64,000 bases of DNA, taken from assembly GCA_037201625.1 (NCBI GenBank), contig JBBCGR010000003.1, positions 3,162,001 to 3,226,000 of the forward strand. The letters are read 5' to 3'. The position numbers were made by a program, and so were the translations under genes. Of the stretch, positions 26,155-34,871 are shown in pieces. The stretch comes from JAMXLO01 sp037201625 (GTDB taxonomy: Bacteria > Pseudomonadota > Alphaproteobacteria > Acetobacterales > Acetobacteraceae). Position 1 is the stretch's first letter. Each line of letters begins with the position of its first letter. Below the pieces are notes generated by a model, which saw nothing but the letters and a program-made list of their open reading frames with translations, did no database searches and was not told where the DNA came from.

Positions 26155-26958
26155 ATGGACTTTACCGGGAAGGTGGCATTGATCACGGGCGGTGGCGGCG
26201 GCATCGGCCGCGCCAGTGCGATCGGATTCGCCGGGCGCGGTGCCAAGGTGATCGTGGTCGACCACGACGCCACATCGGGCGAGGCAAGCGCCGAACTGGT
26301 GCGCCAGCGCGGCGGCGATGCACGCTTCATCCGCGCGGATGTCACGCGATCTGCCGATGTGCAGGCCTATGTGAAGGCCACGCTGGATGCCTACGGCGCG
26401 ATCGACTGCTTCTTCAACAACGCCGGGATCGAGGGCAAGGTCGCGCCGATGCAGGAGTACGACGAGGCCGTGTTCGATGCGGTGATCGGCGTCAACCTGA
26501 AGGGCGTGTTTCTCGGCATGCGCCATGTGCTGCCGGTCATGCTGACGCAGGGGCGCGGCGCGATCGTCAATACGGCGTCCACCGCGGCGCTGTTCGGTGG
26601 TCCGGGCATGGCACCCTATGTCGCTTCCAAACATGCTGTGCTTGGGCTGACCAAGGTCGCATCGGCGGATGTGGCGCGTTCGGGCATCCGCGTGAACGCG
26701 GTGTGTCCCGGCCCCGTGGAGACGCGCATGATGCGCTCGCTGGAGGCGCAGCGTGATCCCGGCGATCCGCAACACGTGCACGACATGAATGCCGCCGCCA
26801 CGCCGACCGGGCGCTATGCGATGCCGGAGGAGGTGGCCAACGTCGTGATGTATCTATGTTCGGAGCTATCCGGCGACGTTACCGGCACGCATATCGTCAT
26901 CGATGGGGGTCGCTCGGGGACTGGCGGAGCGCCGCCAGCCGCTTCTCGGCGCGGCTGA
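26155..26958 (+). CDS. Short-chain dehydrogenase/reductase
   Basis: A 267-residue classical SDR. The glycine motif is LITGGGGGIGRA, the NNAG motif is present, the catalytic Tyr-Lys is MAPYVASKHA, and the Asp in VVDHDA indicates NAD preference. A GGGAGAG site precedes the ATG. The last 62 bp (after the standard VIDGGRSGTGG end) overlap the 3' end of the convergent TPR gene. The extra tail GAPPAASRRG is therefore read from sequence used by both strands. It probably oxidises a secondary alcohol made by its neighbours. Confidence 0.85.
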   Translation: MDFTGKVALITGGGGGIGRASAIGFAGRGAKVIVVDHDATSGEASAELVRQRGGDARFIRADVTRSADVQAYVKATLDAYGAIDCFFNNAGIEGKVAPMQEYDEAVFDAVIGVNLKGVFLGMRHVLPVMLTQGRGAIVNTASTAALFGGPGMAPYVASKHAVLGLTKVASADVARSGIRVNAVCPGPVETRMMRSLEAQRDPGDPQHVHDMNAAATPTGRYAMPEEVANVVMYLCSELSGDVTGTHIVIDGGRSGTGGAPPAASRRG

Positions 26959-27829
26959 GATTGTAACGGGCAATGGCGCGCTGCTGCAGGCGCGCCGGCC
27001 CGTCCAGCACGCCGATCGCGTCGCGGTAGGTGGCGACCGCTTCCTCGACCGAACCGGCATCGTCCAGGGCGGTCAGTGCATTCGCCAGGTTCGTGCTGGC
27101 CATCGCCCATTCCAGCGGCGTCGCCTCGCGCGTATAGACAGCGAGTGCGGCGCGGCAGGCGACGACCGCCTCCGCCAGTAAGTCGCGGTCCTTGTCACGC
27201 TCGCCCAGCACACGCAGCGCGTGGCCCAGATTGCTCTGCGTCACCGCCACGTCGATCGGCGATTCCTGGCGTGTGTACTCGTCGAGCGCCGCGCGGTAAT
27301 GGTCGACCGCGTCGCGCAGCGCTGCCGTGTCGCCGATGCGCTCGCCTTGCAGCGACAGCACCGCGCCGCAATTGCGCTGCATGCGCGCCCAGTCGGACGG
27401 CGCATCCTCACGCGTATAGACGCCGGTGGCGAGGCGATAGCTATGGAGGGCCGCGTTGAGCCAGGCCGGATCGCTGTTGCGTTCGCCCAGCACCACCTGT
27501 GCCGCGCCAAGCAGCGCGACCGTGCGCGCCCAGTCCTCCGGCGTGGTGTCCGGGCGATAGATCTCCAGCGCCTGTTCGCAGGCGGTCATCGCGGATTGCA
27601 GCATCACAGGATCGTCGATGCGGGCACCGAGGGCGCGCAATGCCGCGGACAGGCGGCTTTGCGTCTTCGCCCAGGCCAGCGGTGCGGTGTTGCGCGATGC
27701 CTGCCGCAGCGCGGCGTTGAAGGTGCCGACGGCGTCGGCGATGCGGGGGATGTCCTCCTCCGCCTCGCCTTCCGACAGCATGATCTCGGCTTTGGCGATC
27801 GTCTGGCGCCAGGCTTCGTCGTCGCTCAT
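26897..27829 (-). CDS. Tetratricopeptide-repeat protein
   Basis: A 310-residue protein made of about six TPR-like helical hairpins of roughly 45 residues. Each has the pattern A-ALxxYRxAL-x-YTRExxPxDWAxxQxNLGxAL-xxLGER. This long-spacing TPR family is often found fused to CHAT peptidases or as a stand-alone scaffold. No enzymatic domain is visible. ATG at 27829 overlaps the stop of the upstream carboxymuconolactone-decarboxylase-like gene (ATGA). It ends inside the convergent SDR gene, an unusual 62-bp coding overlap. Its role in the catabolic run is unknown; scaffolding is a guess. Confidence 0.75.
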   Translation of the reverse strand: MSDDEAWRQTIAKAEIMLSEGEAEEDIPRIADAVGTFNAALRQASRNTAPLAWAKTQSRLSAALRALGARIDDPVMLQSAMTACEQALEIYRPDTTPEDWARTVALLGAAQVVLGERNSDPAWLNAALHSYRLATGVYTREDAPSDWARMQRNCGAVLSLQGERIGDTAALRDAVDHYRAALDEYTRQESPIDVAVTQSNLGHALRVLGERDKDRDLLAEAVVACRAALAVYTREATPLEWAMASTNLANALTALDDAGSVEEAVATYRDAIGVLDGPARLQQRAIARYNLSRAEKRLAALRQSPSDPHR

Positions 27830-28218
27830 GCCTCGGCGCGCATCTCCGCGAAGATCTCCTTCGCTGTCAGCAACGCGCCACGCGTCAGCGGTGCACCGAC
27901 ATAGCCGATGAGGTGCAGCAGGGCCTCCACCAGTTCGTCTTCGCTCCAGCCCTGATTGCGCGCCATGCGCAGATGCAGCTTGAGCTCGGGTTCGCGTCCC
28001 GTGGCAGCGTCCGAAATGACGCAGACCAGCGCACGGGTCTTCAGGTCCAGGCCCTCCCGCGTCCACAAGGCGCCGAAGATGGTTTCCTGCGTGACCTCGG
28101 CAAATTTCGCCATGATCGGATCTTCGTAGACTGCCTTGTCGATGCGTGCGGCCGCTGCCTCACCCAGCAGCTTGCGCCGCATCGCGCGACCCTTGATGCG
28201 CAGTTCACTGTCCACCAT
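27826..28218 (-). CDS. Carboxymuconolactone decarboxylase (AhpD-like) family protein
   Basis: A 130-residue all-helical protein of the CMD/AhpD family. The core reads WTREGLDLKTRALVCVISD...LHLRMARNQGWSEDELVEALLHLIGYVGAP, close to PcaC-type 4-carboxymuconolactone decarboxylases. The redox CxxC of AhpD is absent, so a decarboxylase or isomerase-like role is favoured over peroxidase reductant. GGAGA precedes the ATG at 28218. It overlaps the TPR gene by 4 nt and follows a Rieske ferredoxin and two amidohydrolases on the same strand. Confidence 0.85.
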   Translation of the reverse strand: MVDSELRIKGRAMRRKLLGEAAAARIDKAVYEDPIMAKFAEVTQETIFGALWTREGLDLKTRALVCVISDAATGREPELKLHLRMARNQGWSEDELVEALLHLIGYVGAPLTRGALLTAKEIFAEMRAEA

Positions 28219-28236
28219 CCCGTGTCTCCTCCATAT

Positions 28237-28312
28237 GTGTCGCGGCGAGCAGCGAAGCGACGAGGCAACCTCCATGGGGATTGCTTCGTGGCTCCGCTCA
28301 CTCGCAATGACA
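28237..28312. repeat. Intergenic inverted-repeat element
   Basis: Two arms (gcgagcagcgaagcgacg... and ...ttgcttcgtggctccgct) form an imperfect inverted repeat of about 76 bp. Words such as gagcgaagc and gattgcttc followed by cgcaatgac are typical of a repeat family dispersed between genes in many alphaproteobacteria. It lies between the CMD-like and Rieske genes and could form a long hairpin in their mRNA. Confidence 0.55.
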
Positions 28313-28314
28313 GT

Positions 28315-28728
28315 TTACAGTTCGACCACCACGTAGTTCTGCTCGACCGACACGGCCACCGTCTCGGCCACGAACGGGCCCTTCGCCAGGGATTCCCCAG
28401 GCACCACCTCAACATTGTAGGTGCGCGCCTTCACGCTTTCCGGGTGGCACCAGGACTGGCCGGTCTTGATATCGAACTCCCAGCCGTGCCACGGGCAGCG
28501 CAGCATCTCGCCGTGCCGCTCCAGGCGGTAGTCGCCGGGCCGGTCCGCGGTGAACTTGGCGAGCACGAAGCCGATGCACAGCGGCGCGCCTTCATGCGGA
28601 CACCGATTGATCAGCGCGTAGAACTCACCGTTCACGTTGAACACGCCGATCGAGCGGCCGGCGATGTCGACGATCCTGCTCGTGCCCGGCGCGATCTCGC
28701 TCGCGGGTGCGACAACGTGCCGGGCCAC
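28315..28728 (-). CDS. Rieske [2Fe-2S] ferredoxin-type protein
   Basis: A 137-residue soluble Rieske protein. The cluster ligands are Cys43 and His45 (CPHEG) and Cys78 and His81 (CPWHG). No membrane anchor and no catalytic oxygenase domain are present, so it resembles the ferredoxin component of multicomponent dioxygenases. An unusual insertion of about 30 residues separates the two ligand loops, as in full oxygenase alpha-subunit Rieske domains. No oxygenase subunit or reductase is adjacent. It lies 4 nt downstream of an amidohydrolase gene on the same strand. Confidence 0.85.
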   Translation of the reverse strand: MARHVVAPASEIAPGTSRIVDIAGRSIGVFNVNGEFYALINRCPHEGAPLCIGFVLAKFTADRPGDYRLERHGEMLRCPWHGWEFDIKTGQSWCHPESVKARTYNVEVVPGESLAKGPFVAETVAVSVEQNYVVVEL

Positions 28729-28732
28729 AGGC

Positions 28733-29845
28733 TTAGTCCAGGCCGTAGAACGACAGCGCGTTCTCGCGGAACACCATCCGCTTCTGCTGCTCGGTCAGCG
28801 GCGCCTTGAAGGCATAGCGCGGATCGTCCTGGTCCCAGTGCGGATAGTCGGTCGAGAACATGATACGGTCCCAGCCGATCCACTCGCACGTCGCCAGCAG
28901 ATCCTCCGGCCGCTCCGGCTCCTCGATCGGCTGCGTCGTGACCCAGATGTTGTCGCGGATATACTCCGACGGCAGGCGCTTCAGATGCGGCACTTCCTCG
29001 CGCAGCCGCTTGTAGTGCTTGTCGAGCCGCCAGGTCAGCGACGGCAGCCAGGCGAAGCCACCCTCGACCAGCGCCACGCGCAGGTTCGGAATGTGTTCGA
29101 ACACGCCTTCCACGACGAGCGAGGTGACCAGCGCCTCCTTGCTCTGCGGATAGGACGGGTGCTCCTCATGGTAGAAGGACGGCCAGCCACCGCCGGTGGA
29201 CGGATGTCCGGACGTGCCGCCGAGATGCAGCGCGATGGAGAAGCCGTTCGCGGCGCAGGCTTCCAGGATCGGCCAGTAGCGGCGGCGGCCCAGCGGCTCC
29301 AGCCCGCGCGGCGGGATCATCACATGCGTGAAGCGGCGATCGCCGGCCCGCAGTTCGATCTCCTTGATGGCGGCTTCAGTGTATTCCAGCGGAATCTGCA
29401 CGCCGGCCTTCAGGCGAGGTTCGCGGTCGCACCAGACCTGGGCTTCCCATTCGTTCGCCGCGGTCGCCATCGCCGCGCCGAATTCCACGTTGCGCTCGTC
29501 CGAACCGCGGCCGAGCAGCGGCATCATCAGCCCGTAGGAGACATTGAACAGGTCGAGCAACTGCTCCTGCATCATCTCCAGATCGGAGCCGGGATGCGTG
29601 CCGTCCTTCGGATAGCTGTCCATCCGCATGCCGGTGAACGGCGACATCCGCGGATAGTTCGGCGCGTTGGAGAACGGCGAGCGCGACCGTCCGCCGATCG
29701 ACTGGCGATGCTTGCGCCAGCGCTCCGACAGGAACTGGTCGAGGTCGGCAGGTGACTTCGTGTAGGGATGCACGTCGCAGTCGACGATGCCGAGTTTGCT
29801 CTGCGACGAGGTGTCGGGCTTGCGATCGACGACCGTGACGTTCAT
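28733..29845 (-). CDS. Amidohydrolase family 2 (ACMSD-like) enzyme
   Basis: A 370-residue TIM-barrel amidohydrolase. Metal-site landmarks are IVDCDVHPY near the start, a His in SIALHLGG and the C-terminal Asp in IMFSTDYPHWDQDDP. This set is typical of the aminocarboxymuconate-semialdehyde decarboxylase/gamma-resorcylate decarboxylase branch, which removes CO2 from aromatic or ring-opened acids. ATG at 29845 is chosen because AAGGAG lies 8 nt upstream; the GTG at 29854 falls inside that site. It is paralogous to the next gene upstream. Confidence 0.85.
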   Translation of the reverse strand: MNVTVVDRKPDTSSQSKLGIVDCDVHPYTKSPADLDQFLSERWRKHRQSIGGRSRSPFSNAPNYPRMSPFTGMRMDSYPKDGTHPGSDLEMMQEQLLDLFNVSYGLMMPLLGRGSDERNVEFGAAMATAANEWEAQVWCDREPRLKAGVQIPLEYTEAAIKEIELRAGDRRFTHVMIPPRGLEPLGRRRYWPILEACAANGFSIALHLGGTSGHPSTGGGWPSFYHEEHPSYPQSKEALVTSLVVEGVFEHIPNLRVALVEGGFAWLPSLTWRLDKHYKRLREEVPHLKRLPSEYIRDNIWVTTQPIEEPERPEDLLATCEWIGWDRIMFSTDYPHWDQDDPRYAFKAPLTEQQKRMVFRENALSFYGLD

Positions 29846-29861
29846 CGGATGCACTCCTTGC

Positions 29862-30929
29862 TCACGGGGACAGACGGGGGAAGGTCTTCAGCGGATTGTC
29901 GACCAGGATCTTGCGCAGCAGGTGCTCGGGCAGGCCATCGGGCAGCGCGTCCTTGTCGTCGAACTGCCAGTGCGGATAATCGGTCGAGAACAACAGCATC
30001 TCATCCGAGCCGATCTCGTCGATGATGCGCAGCAACTGTTCGGCCTTCGGCGGCGCGTCGAACGGCTGGATGGTCAGCCGCACGTGCTCGCGCGCATACG
30101 CGATCGGCGACTTCTCCAGCCACGGCACCTCGGCGCGTACGCCGCGCCAGGTCTTCTCCGCGCGCCACATCCATGCCGGCAGCCAGGTGACGCCGGATTC
30201 CATCAGCACGACCTTCAAGCGCGGGAACTCAACGAACACGCCCTCGGTGATCAGACTGTTCAGCACGCCGGCAAAACCAGTCCCCCAGGAGACGTAGTCT
30301 TCCAGGTAGTACGACGGCCAGCCGAGATTGGTCGGCGCATGACGGTAGGAACTGCCGGCATGGATGCCGATCGGCAGGTCCAGACGCTCGGCCGCGCGGT
30401 ATATCGGCCAGTGCATACGGCGGCCGAGCGGTAGTTCCCCCATCTCCCACACCAGGACCTGCACGAAGCGCGGATCGGCGGCGACGCGCTCGATCTCCTT
30501 CGCCGCAAGTTCGGGACTGTGCATCGGCACCACGATGGAGGCGCGCAGCCTGTCATCCTTCGCCAGCCATTCGGCGGCGATCCAGTCGTTGATCGCGCGG
30601 CACATCGCGGCCGAGAGGTCTTCGCTGAAGATCGCCTGCGCGCCGTGCAGCACGTTGCAGATGGCATAGCGCGTGCCGAATGTGTCCAGTGCCTGTGAAC
30701 GCAGCAGGTCGACATCGGTTCCGCCAGTGCCCTTGGCGGGCTTCCAGTCGGGACGGCAGTTGATCGGCGCATTCGGCGGGAAGGCGGAGGCGGTATAGTT
30801 GTCGCGCTCCAGGCCGCGCATCAGGACATGGGAGCGCCAGTATTCGTCCAGGTAAGGCACCAGCGCCTGCATGTTGGGCAGAGCCGGGTGGATGTCGCAG
30901 TCGATCGCGCCGGGCGCGGGGACGCTCAC
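29862..30929 (-). CDS. Amidohydrolase family 2 (ACMSD-like) enzyme, paralogue
   Basis: A 355-residue relative of the downstream amidohydrolase. It shares AIDCDIHPA, a His in PIGIHAGSSY, and LLFSTDYPHWQFDDKDA. GTG at 30929 is preferred because GGAGG lies 8 nt before it; an upstream frame to 30998 adds a non-family tail. Two adjacent paralogues suggest either a hetero-oligomer or two consecutive decarboxylation/hydrolysis steps. The operon order is amidohydrolase, amidohydrolase, Rieske, CMD-like, TPR. A promoter must lie within the 233-bp gap shared with the DHA2 exporter's 3' end. Confidence 0.85.
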   Translation of the reverse strand: MSVPAPGAIDCDIHPALPNMQALVPYLDEYWRSHVLMRGLERDNYTASAFPPNAPINCRPDWKPAKGTGGTDVDLLRSQALDTFGTRYAICNVLHGAQAIFSEDLSAAMCRAINDWIAAEWLAKDDRLRASIVVPMHSPELAAKEIERVAADPRFVQVLVWEMGELPLGRRMHWPIYRAAERLDLPIGIHAGSSYRHAPTNLGWPSYYLEDYVSWGTGFAGVLNSLITEGVFVEFPRLKVVLMESGVTWLPAWMWRAEKTWRGVRAEVPWLEKSPIAYAREHVRLTIQPFDAPPKAEQLLRIIDEIGSDEMLLFSTDYPHWQFDDKDALPDGLPEHLLRKILVDNPLKTFPRLSP

Positions 30930-31017
30930 GTGCCGTTCCTCCGTACTAGCCGGTAGGATAAGGCCGGGCCGTCTTGGGTTCAATGGTGCAGTGTTCACCA
31001 GGTGTTCACTGGCGGGT

Positions 31018-31033
31018 GGGGACGGCCGTCCCC
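31018..31033. terminator. Perfect 16-bp palindrome downstream of the DHA2 exporter
   Basis: The sequence ggggacggccgtcccc is a perfect palindrome in the gap between the minus-strand exporter's stop and the amidohydrolase promoter. Two direct copies of gtgttcac sit just to its left (30991-31009). It may be a terminator stem or an operator; the loop-free form slightly favours a protein-binding site. Confidence 0.35.
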
Positions 31034-31162
31034 TGCAGCAGCCGTATGTCTACATCATCCTGACCAGCCTCGGTGCTCCCGGGCCCCCGCTTGATGGGGG
31101 CAGGTGGATGATGGCGGGGTAGCGGATGACTGTAGCTACAACTGTCATTCCGGCGACAGCTT

Positions 31163-32683
31163 CTATCCCCGCGATCGCGGGCTCAGCTTTGCGGGCAGCG
31201 TCAGCGCCAGGCCCAGCGCCACGACCGCCAGCGCCCCGCCCAGCACGTAGGTGTTGTGCAGGCCGGCTGCCACCACCTCGGTCAGCCGCGCCAGATCCCC
31301 GGGCGCCAGGCCGCTCCGCTGCACCGGGTCGAGCAACTGATCCACCATGTGCGCCATCTCGGGCGCCTGGTGCAGCAGCGTCAGGTTGAGCACCGCGCCG
31401 AACGACGCCGCCCCCAGCGACTGGCCCACGAAGCGCAGGAACATCACCGAGGACGTCGCCGCGCCGCGCTGTTGCCACGGCACCGCGGCCTGCACCGAGA
31501 CGATGAACGTGGTGTTGCACAGCCCCATGCCCACGCCGATCAGCAGCGACCCGCACACCGCCCAGGGCACTCCGCGCTCGGGCGTCAGCGTGATCAGCAC
31601 TGCACTGCCGATGATCAGCGCCAGCGTGCCGAGCACTGCCGTCAGCCGGTAGGTGGTGCGCACCATCAGCCGTCCGCCAAAGAAGCTCGCCAGCGCCCAG
31701 GTCACCGACATCACGCCCAGCACCAGGCCGCCGGCCAGTGCGCTGCGTCCCATCGCGCCCTGCACATAGGTCGGCAGGAATGCCGATATCCCCATCATCA
31801 ATGCGGAAATCGTCGCGCCACCCAGGCTGCCGACCAGGATGATCCGGTGCTGCCGCCACAGCTCCAGCGGCAGCATCGGCTCGGGCGTGCGCAACTCATG
31901 CAGTGCCAGGGCCACGAGCATGGCAACTCCCGTCACGCCGACGGTGAGCAAGGCGGTGCGCGGTAGGCTGGCGCCCTGCACCAGCACGACCATCAGCGCC
32001 GCGACGGTCAGCATCAGCAGCAGCGAGCCGAGGTAATCGATGCGGTGCCGACGGTGCTGAACCGATTCGTTCAGGAAGGTGGCGATCATGGCGATGGCTG
32101 CCACGCCGATCGGCAGGTTGACCCAGAAGACGAACTGCCAGCTTACCTGCTCGACCAGGAACGCTCCCAGTGACGGCCCCAGAACGGCGGAGACGCCGAA
32201 CACGCTGGACACCAGTCCCTGCACGTGGGCGCGTTCGGTGGGTGTGTAGATGTCGCCCAGGATCGTCGTGGCGATCGGCTGCACGCCGCCGGCGCCGAAG
32301 CCCTGCAACGCGCGGAACAGGATCAGCGTCGCCATGTTGCCGGCGAAGCCGCACAGGGTCGAGCCGATCAGGAACAGTCCAGCGCCGACATAGAACACCT
32401 TCTTGCGGCCATAGATGTCGGCGAGCCTGCCATAGACCGGGATGCTCACCGCCTGGGTCAGCAGGTAGATCGCGAACACCCAGGAGAACAGGTGGAAGCC
32501 GCCCAGGTCGGCGACGATGGTGGGCATCGCGGTGGCAACGATGGAGCTTTCCACCGCGGCCATGAAGGTGGCCATCAGGCAGGCGGCCAGCACCAGCGCG
32601 CGTCGCGCCGAGGACGCGGGGGCCATGTGGATCGGTGCGGCATGGACCGGCGCGGCTTTGGTCGGGAAACCATCCTCTGGCAC
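31163..32683 (-). CDS. DHA2-family MFS multidrug exporter (EmrB/QacA type, 14 TM)
   Basis: A 506-residue transporter with about 14 hydrophobic helices. Motif C-like and motif A elements are clear: LDs-equivalent VESSIVATAMPTI in helix 1, YGRLADIYGRKKVF between helices 2 and 3, and GFGAGGVQPIATTILGDI. These define drug:H+ antiporters of the 14-helix DHA2 family. The first 25 residues are alanine- and proline-rich and probably cytoplasmic. No membrane-fusion partner (EmrA) is adjacent. It is divergent from hyuA over a 129-bp gap. Confidence 0.9.
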   Translation of the reverse strand: MPEDGFPTKAAPVHAAPIHMAPASSARRALVLAACLMATFMAAVESSIVATAMPTIVADLGGFHLFSWVFAIYLLTQAVSIPVYGRLADIYGRKKVFYVGAGLFLIGSTLCGFAGNMATLILFRALQGFGAGGVQPIATTILGDIYTPTERAHVQGLVSSVFGVSAVLGPSLGAFLVEQVSWQFVFWVNLPIGVAAIAMIATFLNESVQHRRHRIDYLGSLLLMLTVAALMVVLVQGASLPRTALLTVGVTGVAMLVALALHELRTPEPMLPLELWRQHRIILVGSLGGATISALMMGISAFLPTYVQGAMGRSALAGGLVLGVMSVTWALASFFGGRLMVRTTYRLTAVLGTLALIIGSAVLITLTPERGVPWAVCGSLLIGVGMGLCNTTFIVSVQAAVPWQQRGAATSSVMFLRFVGQSLGAASFGAVLNLTLLHQAPEMAHMVDQLLDPVQRSGLAPGDLARLTEVVAAGLHNTYVLGGALAVVALGLALTLPAKLSPRSRG

Positions 32684-32812
32684 CGGCTCGCCTCGCTATG
32701 GTTGGGACGCCGGGGGTTCTGTACCCGCCGCCTGGGTCTGGCAACCTGTAGGCCCGCAGCCCTGCCGTGCTATCCAGGCATCGAAACACCCCCACCCGGA
32801 CGGCCCTCACGC

Positions 32813-34870
32813 ATGACCCTTCCCGCACCCTCGGTCGATATCGGTGTCGATATCGGCGGCACTTTCACCGATATCGTCTGCCGCCGCGTCGGGGAACCGA
32901 TGCGTACGCTCAAGATCCCCACCACGCGCGGCGATCCCAGCCAGGCGGTGCTGAATGCCATCACTCACCTGGCGAACGATCTGGGCGTGCCGGCGACCGA
33001 CATCGCCCGCTTCCTGCATGGCACCACCATCGCCACCAACGCGGTGCTGGAGCGCAGGGGCGCGAAGATCGGCCTGATCGCCAGCCAGGGTTTCCGCGAC
33101 GTGCTGGAGATTGGCTACCAGATGCGCAACGACCTGCACCGCATCATGCTGGAGCCGGTCACGCCGGTGTTTCTGGCGCCCGGTGCGCAGCGCAGGGAGG
33201 TCGCCGAACAGGTCTCCGCGCAGGGCGAGGTCATCGTGCCGCTGGATGAGCAGCAGGTGCGCCGCGCGGCGGCCGAACTGGTGGCGGACGGCGCGCAGGC
33301 GATCGCCGTCTGCTACCTGTTCTCCTTCCTGCATCCCGAGCATGAGCAGCGCACGCGCGCGCTGATCGAGGCGGCGCATCCCGGCATCGCGGTGTCACTG
33401 TCGAGTGAGGTCGACCCCACCTTCCGTGAATATGAGCGCACCGTCGTCACCGCGTTCGACGCCTACATGAAGCCGGTGGTGGACCGCTACCTGCAACGCC
33501 TGGAGGAGGGGCTGCGCGCCGCGCAGGTCTCGGCGCCGTTGCAGATCATGCAGTCGCGCGGCGGACTTTCCGGCACCTCGGTGGCGCGCCAGCGGCCGGT
33601 GCGGCTGTTCCTGTCGGGCCCCGCGGCCGGCGTGATCGGCGGCGCGATCGTCGGGCGGTCCTCCGGCCATCGCGACCTGATCACCATCGACGTCGGCGGC
33701 ACATCGAGCGACATCGCGCTGGTGGAAGGTGGCGAGCCGGTGATCCGCGCACAGGGCAACATCACCGGCTTCCCGGTGCGCGTGCCGATGGTGGACGTGA
33801 ACGCGATAGGCGCCGGCGGCGGCTCGGTCGCCTGGCTGGACGGCGCTGGTGGATTGCGCGTCGGCCCGCGCTCGGCCGGTTCCGAACCCGGGCCGGCGTG
33901 CTACGGCCGTGGCGGCGAGGAGCCGACGGTGACCGATGCATCCGTGGTGCTGGGCTGGCTCGATCCTGCCTATTTCGCCGGCGGATCGGTGTCGCTGGAC
34001 CCTGGCCTGGCGCGCGCGGCGATCGAGCGCTGCATCGCGCAGCCTCTCGGCCTGTCGGTCGAGGATGCGGCGCTCGGCATCCATCGTGTCGTGAACGCGC
34101 AGATGGTGGAGGGCATGCGGCTGGTGTCGATCCGCCGCGGGCTCGATCCGCGCCGTTTCACGCTGGTGGCGCTGGGCGGCGCTGGTCCGATCCACGCCAC
34201 GTCGCTGGCGGCCGAACTCGGCATCGGCAACGTGCTGATCCCGCGCCATCCTGGCGTGCTGTCGGCAGCCGGATTGCTCGCCGCGCCGATCGAGCATGAG
34301 ATGGCGATCGCCTTTCCGCGCCCGCTGGCCGGGCTCGACATCGCCGATGTGCGGCGCGTGCTGGATGGGCTGGACCGCACCTGCGCTGGGCTGATGGCGG
34401 AGGAGAGCACCGGCGACCTGCCGGTGTCGACCCAGTATTCCGCCGATCTCTGGTACATCGGCCAGTCCTACCACCTCGAGGTGCCGCTCGACCTCGCCGC
34501 CCCCGATCCCCTGGACAGGCTCTACCGCGACTTCCTGATGCTGCACGATCGCATCTACGGCCACGCCACCGAGCAGCCGGCGGCGATCGTCAACCTGCGC
34601 ACCGTGCATCGGGCCGGGGGCAGCGACCGTCTGGACGAGGGTATCTACCGGCCGAGTGCGGCCGATCCGCGCAAGCCGGATCGCAGCATCCGCGTCGCCG
34701 GCTCGCGCACGCCGGTATCCGCGGCGATCTACCAGCGCACTGCGATGCCGGTCGGTCTCACGCTCGCCGGCCCGGCGATCGTCGAGCAGGCGGACACCAC
34801 CACCCTGGTGGAACCCGGCTGGCGTGGTACCGTGCTGGACAACGGCAACCTCCTGCTGACCCGAGGCTGA
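32813..34870 (+). CDS. hyuA: Hydantoinase/oxoprolinase subunit A
   Basis: A 685-residue HyuA-type subunit. It begins with the ASKHA-fold N-terminal domain (DIGVDIGGTFTDIVCRR), carries FLHGTTIATNAVLERRGAK, then a second ASKHA motif LITIDVGGTSSDIAL with the GGGSVAWLD and GSEPGPACYGRGG segments. Enzymes of this family use ATP to open hydantoins or 5-oxoproline, together with HyuB. ATG at 32813 puts the first strand close to the N-terminus. hyuB starts 1 nt after the stop, so the two are coupled. The Liv importers that follow may bring in the substrate. Confidence 0.9.
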   Translation: MTLPAPSVDIGVDIGGTFTDIVCRRVGEPMRTLKIPTTRGDPSQAVLNAITHLANDLGVPATDIARFLHGTTIATNAVLERRGAKIGLIASQGFRDVLEIGYQMRNDLHRIMLEPVTPVFLAPGAQRREVAEQVSAQGEVIVPLDEQQVRRAAAELVADGAQAIAVCYLFSFLHPEHEQRTRALIEAAHPGIAVSLSSEVDPTFREYERTVVTAFDAYMKPVVDRYLQRLEEGLRAAQVSAPLQIMQSRGGLSGTSVARQRPVRLFLSGPAAGVIGGAIVGRSSGHRDLITIDVGGTSSDIALVEGGEPVIRAQGNITGFPVRVPMVDVNAIGAGGGSVAWLDGAGGLRVGPRSAGSEPGPACYGRGGEEPTVTDASVVLGWLDPAYFAGGSVSLDPGLARAAIERCIAQPLGLSVEDAALGIHRVVNAQMVEGMRLVSIRRGLDPRRFTLVALGGAGPIHATSLAAELGIGNVLIPRHPGVLSAAGLLAAPIEHEMAIAFPRPLAGLDIADVRRVLDGLDRTCAGLMAEESTGDLPVSTQYSADLWYIGQSYHLEVPLDLAAPDPLDRLYRDFLMLHDRIYGHATEQPAAIVNLRTVHRAGGSDRLDEGIYRPSAADPRKPDRSIRVAGSRTPVSAAIYQRTAMPVGLTLAGPAIVEQADTTTLVEPGWRGTVLDNGNLLLTRG

Positions 34871-34871
34871 C

